From assembly GCF_017876405.1 (NCBI RefSeq), contig NZ_JAGINW010000001.1:7515203-7579202 (forward strand): a stretch of 64,000 nt of DNA, written 5' to 3'. The first letter of the stretch is position 1, and the number at the start of each line of letters is the position of its first letter. Source of the DNA: Kibdelosporangium banguiense. Its GTDB lineage: Bacteria; Actinomycetota; Actinomycetes; Mycobacteriales; Pseudonocardiaceae. Of the stretch, positions 61,292 through 64,000 are shown one piece after another. The notes under the pieces were generated by a model. That model did no database searches. It was not told the DNA's origin and saw only the letters and a program-made list of their open reading frames with translations. Position numbers and translations under genes: made by a program.

Positions 61292-62667
61292 GCGGCGTCC
61301 TCCAGACGTACCAGGTCACGGCCTCGCGTTTCGGGCGCCAGCACGGTCGAGACGAGGGTGATGAGCGAGTAGACGATGAGCATCGCGGCGACCGGCCACC
61401 AGTGCCCGGTGGTGGCGGTGAGCGTGGCGGCCACGACCGGGCCGATCGCGGTGGCCAGGATCCCGCCGATCTCCTTGGCGACGGCGAGCTGGGTGAACCG
61501 GTTGCGGGAGCCGAACAACTCGGCCATCGTGACGCTTTCCAGCGAGAACAACCCGAGGACGCCGATGTTGAGGGCGATGACCATGCCCAGCACGAGCGCC
61601 GGCGTGCTGCCGCTGGTGATCAGGAGCATCAGCGGGAAGGCCAGCACGATGGTCAGCACGCTCAGCGCGGCGTAGACCGGGCGCCGTCCGAAGCGGTCGC
61701 CGAGCATGCCGACCACCGGCACCGTCACGAACCCCAGCAGCGAGCCGTACACGATCGCGCTCGTCGGAATGGACTTGTTCACCAGCAACGTCGTCGCGAT
61801 GTAGCCGACGAGGAACGTCTGTACCAGGCCGGAGTTGCCTGCCTGGCCGAACCGCAGTCCCAGTGCCAGGAAGAACGCCTTGCCCTTGCGCTGACGCAGT
61901 CCCTCTTCCAACGTGCCCTTGGCCTCGATTTCGGAGGCTTCGATTTCGGAGCGGGACAGCGCGACGCCGTCGACGACGTCCGGGCGCTCCTCGAAGACCG
62001 GGCTTTCCTTCAGCCTGGTACGCACCCAGACCGCGAAGATCAGCAGCACGAAGCTCAGCAGGAACGGCAGCCGCCAGCCCCACGAGAGCAACTGCTGCTC
62101 CGAAAGCACACTGATCAGCACCGCCCACAATCCTGATGCCGCAAGCGTTCCCGAGTTGGTTCCCAGGGAGACGAGGGACGCGATCAGTCCCCGGCGCCGT
62201 ACGGGGGCGTACTCGGCGAGCATGACTGTCGCCCCGGCGATCTCGGCGCCTGCGCCGAAGCCCTGGACCAGGCGTAAAGCGACCAGCAGGATGGGCGCGG
62301 CGATGCCGATGGTCTGATAGGTGGGCAGTGCGCCGATCAGGGTGGTGGAGACGCCCATCAGGGCGATGGTCAGAAACAGCACGCGCTTGCGCCCGATCCG
62401 GTCGCCCATCCGTCCGAAGTAGACCGCACCGGCCAGGCGGGCGACATATCCGACACCGTAGGTGGCCATCGCGGCGATCAGCCCGATGGCCGGGCTGACG
62501 TCCGGGAAGAAGATCTTGTTGAACACGATGGCGGCGGCCAGCGAGTACAGCTGGAAGTCCATGAACTCCATGGCCGTGCCCAGCCAGCCGGACACGGCCG
62601 CCTTGGTCAGGTCGCCGGTGGTTCGTTGCGGGGCCGGGGCGGCCACCGGCTGGAGGTTGTCGGTCAT
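61288..62667 (-). CDS. MHS-family MFS transporter (metabolite:H+ symporter)
   Basis: 459 aa from ATG 62667 (GGAG seven bases upstream); GTG 62670 is adjacent. Twelve predicted segments with the MHS signatures SGWLGTAMEFMDFQLY, FGRMGDRIGRKRVL and RLVQGFGAGAEIAGA. Family members import shikimate, alpha-ketoglutarate, citrate and similar organic acids. Between two sugar-acid dehydrogenases, it probably imports an aldonate or hexuronate. Confidence 0.88.
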   Translation of the reverse strand: MTDNLQPVAAPAPQRTTGDLTKAAVSGWLGTAMEFMDFQLYSLAAAIVFNKIFFPDVSPAIGLIAAMATYGVGYVARLAGAVYFGRMGDRIGRKRVLFLTIALMGVSTTLIGALPTYQTIGIAAPILLVALRLVQGFGAGAEIAGATVMLAEYAPVRRRGLIASLVSLGTNSGTLAASGLWAVLISVLSEQQLLSWGWRLPFLLSFVLLIFAVWVRTRLKESPVFEERPDVVDGVALSRSEIEASEIEAKGTLEEGLRQRKGKAFFLALGLRFGQAGNSGLVQTFLVGYIATTLLVNKSIPTSAIVYGSLLGFVTVPVVGMLGDRFGRRPVYAALSVLTIVLAFPLMLLITSGSTPALVLGMVIALNIGVLGLFSLESVTMAELFGSRNRFTQLAVAKEIGGILATAIGPVVAATLTATTGHWWPVAAMLIVYSLITLVSTVLAPETRGRDLVRLEDAA

Positions 62668-62715
62668 CACGTCGCTCCGTTGCTTGTGATCGAGGGTGCC
62701 GTTGATCGATGGGTC

Positions 62716-64000
62716 TCAGACTTCGATGCGCCCCGCGGTCAGCGCGGGCAGATGGGCGCCGATCGCGGAGACGAAGTCCGTGTGCCCGGCCAGGTCGGGC
62801 GCACCCAGGGCGCCCAGCAACCGCCGCACCACGTCGACCGCGTCGCGTGCACCACGCCAGCAGTCGGCCAGTACGGCATCCGACGGATCTGTCATGCCCG
62901 TTTCCTCGTACGGGCCGGTCGTCCTGACCCACGCGGCCATCGCGAGCTCGAGCAGGGGCGCGGACTTCGACTGGGCCAGAATCGACCGCAGGGCGCCGAA
63001 CCATCGCTCCGGCAGCTTGAGCGAGCCGTCCGATCCGATCTGACGCAACTGGTGCTGCATCGCCGGATTGCGGAACCTCTCGACCAGTTCGTCGACGTAC
63101 GCCGCGACATTCGAGCCGGGCAGCGTCGTGGCCATCTCCGCACAGAAACGTCGGACGAAACGCTCGCCCCACTCCGATCGCAGGACATCCGCGACTGTGA
63201 CGAACCCGGCCGCCGAGCCCACATAGGCCAATGCCGAGTGCGTTCCGTTGAGCAGGCGCAGTTTCCGCAACTGGTGCGGCGCGACGTCCGGTACGAAGAG
63301 AGCACCGTCCAGTTCCCACGGTGGACGGTCCGCGGCGAACGAATCCTCCAGAATCCACTGCCGGTACGGTTCCGCGACCACCGGAACCGCGTCGGACAGG
63401 CCCAGCGCGGTCGATGCGGCGGCCTGATCACCGGCGGTGGTCGCCGGGACGATGCGGTCCACGATCGTGGCGGGAAAGGCGACGGAGGTCGCCAGCCAGT
63501 CCAGCAACGGTTCCCGGTCAGGCCAGAGGGATGCTTCGACGAAATCACGGACCACGGTATGCAGCGCACTGCCGTTCGCCGTGATGTTGTCGCACGACAC
63601 CACGCTGATCGGCGCGCCATTGCGGCGGTATCTCGTCGCGAGTGCGTGCGCCAGTGCACCGACGACAGTGCGTGGCGTTCCCGTGGTGACGAGGTCGACT
63701 GCCACTTCTGGTGCGCGGGTGTCGAGTCGTCCGTTGCCGGCGCGGCGGAAGTACGCCTTCTCTGTGACGGTCAGCGTGATGACACTGACGTCAGGCTCGC
63801 TGACAAGGTCGTGAATCCGAGCGGAGTCGCGGTGCATCGACAAGGCTTCGACGATCGATCCGACCACCCGGGGACGAGGCTCGCCAGGTGCGCGATCGGT
63901 CACTGTGTACAGGCAGTCCTGAGCTCGCATCGTGTCTACTATGGACTGCGAACGCGGGGCGACCGCCGCAACACCCCACGGCTGCGCTGACGCGGCGGCC
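62716..64000 (-). CDS. Mannitol dehydrogenase/fructuronate reductase family protein, 5' end off the window
   Basis: About 427 residues visible, and the reading frame continues through the right edge. The sequence preceding the internal ATG 63930 (PWGVAAVAPRSQSIVDTMRA) is typical family text, so that ATG is not the start. Family motifs: VVSCDNITANG, VDRIVPATT, and KLRLLNGTHSALAYVG with the catalytic Lys and His. Polyol or hexuronate oxidoreductase (UxuB/mannitol-dehydrogenase-like). It is followed 48 bp later by the MHS transporter. Confidence 0.85.
   Translation of the reverse strand, partial: AAASAQPWGVAAVAPRSQSIVDTMRAQDCLYTVTDRAPGEPRPRVVGSIVEALSMHRDSARIHDLVSEPDVSVITLTVTEKAYFRRAGNGRLDTRAPEVAVDLVTTGTPRTVVGALAHALATRYRRNGAPISVVSCDNITANGSALHTVVRDFVEASLWPDREPLLDWLATSVAFPATIVDRIVPATTAGDQAAASTALGLSDAVPVVAEPYRQWILEDSFAADRPPWELDGALFVPDVAPHQLRKLRLLNGTHSALAYVGSAAGFVTVADVLRSEWGERFVRRFCAEMATTLPGSNVAAYVDELVERFRNPAMQHQLRQIGSDGSLKLPERWFGALRSILAQSKSAPLLELAMAAWVRTTGPYEETGMTDPSDAVLADCWRGARDAVDVVRRLLGALGAPDLAGHTDFVSAIGAHLPALTAGRIEV

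Noticed and set aside
61316..63358. 680-codon minus-strand frame across the MHS transporter
   Set aside because: Arg/Gly/Ala-rich out-of-frame text; the overlapping transporter and dehydrogenase frames carry the conserved motifs.

Overview
The window is high-GC DNA with GTG/TTG starts, GGAGG-type ribosome binding sites, many ATGA/GTGA stop-start overlaps, a shared-ATPase style sugar ABC operon, duplicated clpP and several P450s. This points to a filamentous actinomycete, most likely Pseudonocardiales or a relative. That placement is my inference; no rRNA or tRNA gene is present. I see no CRISPR array, insertion sequence or phage.

Left arm (1-11.4 kb): an SDR cut by the window edge, a secreted alpha/beta-hydrolase, a STAS anti-anti-sigma protein, and a secreted two-gene esterase operon (SGNH hydrolase plus PHB-depolymerase-type esterase). 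A decayed 1-kb stretch follows, holding gene remnants and an orphan promoter with a CebR-type operator. Next come a LuxR response regulator/histidine kinase pair, a coupled SDR-hydrolase-unknown trio, and a ClpP locus. The ClpP locus has one active and one serine-less subunit, a PopR/ClgR-like regulator ending in Ala-Ala, and a ClgR-like operator.

Conflict island (11.4-23.4 kb): two large TPR-CHAT (caspase-like) proteins, one on each strand, flank a small protein of CATASP type and a CATRA-like/nucleoside-phosphorylase fusion. An intrinsic terminator closes the block. Beside it, a vWA-domain protein is translationally coupled to an unknown protein. I read this as a CATRA-type biological-conflict (immunity/suicide) system.

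Polysaccharide utilisation block (23.6-39.2 kb): LacI regulator, Tat-lipoprotein sugar-binding protein, two permeases without an ATPase, GH42 beta-galactosidase and a secreted Asp-box/ricin-domain glycosidase form one operon behind a long near-perfect palindrome. GH78 rhamnosidase, an MFS sugar transporter, a second LacI regulator and GH3 follow, with two copies of a GACACGTGTC operator. The likely substrates are rhamnose-, galactose- and arabinose-rich plant oligosaccharides.

Middle (39.2-50.5 kb): secreted hydrolase, LVIVD-repeat protein, FMN reductase, a deletion-fused acyl-CoA dehydrogenase/glycosyltransferase remnant, SDR, MFS exporter and GNAT. Then comes a compact peptide cluster: a six-cysteine 53-aa peptide, an attenuator hairpin, a membrane-anchored thioredoxin-like protein, a single-chain ABC exporter and a small S26 signal peptidase. 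An HTH regulator and a thioredoxin fragment follow.

Right arm (50.5-64 kb): an apparent diterpenoid operon (class II DxDD cyclase and three P450s, no class I synthase), with a divergent soluble histidine kinase/LuxR regulator pair and a large zinc-ribbon/NB-ARC/LuxR regulator. The end is a sugar-acid operon (mannitol dehydrogenase/fructuronate reductase family, MHS transporter, L-idonate 5-dehydrogenase-like), cut by the right edge.
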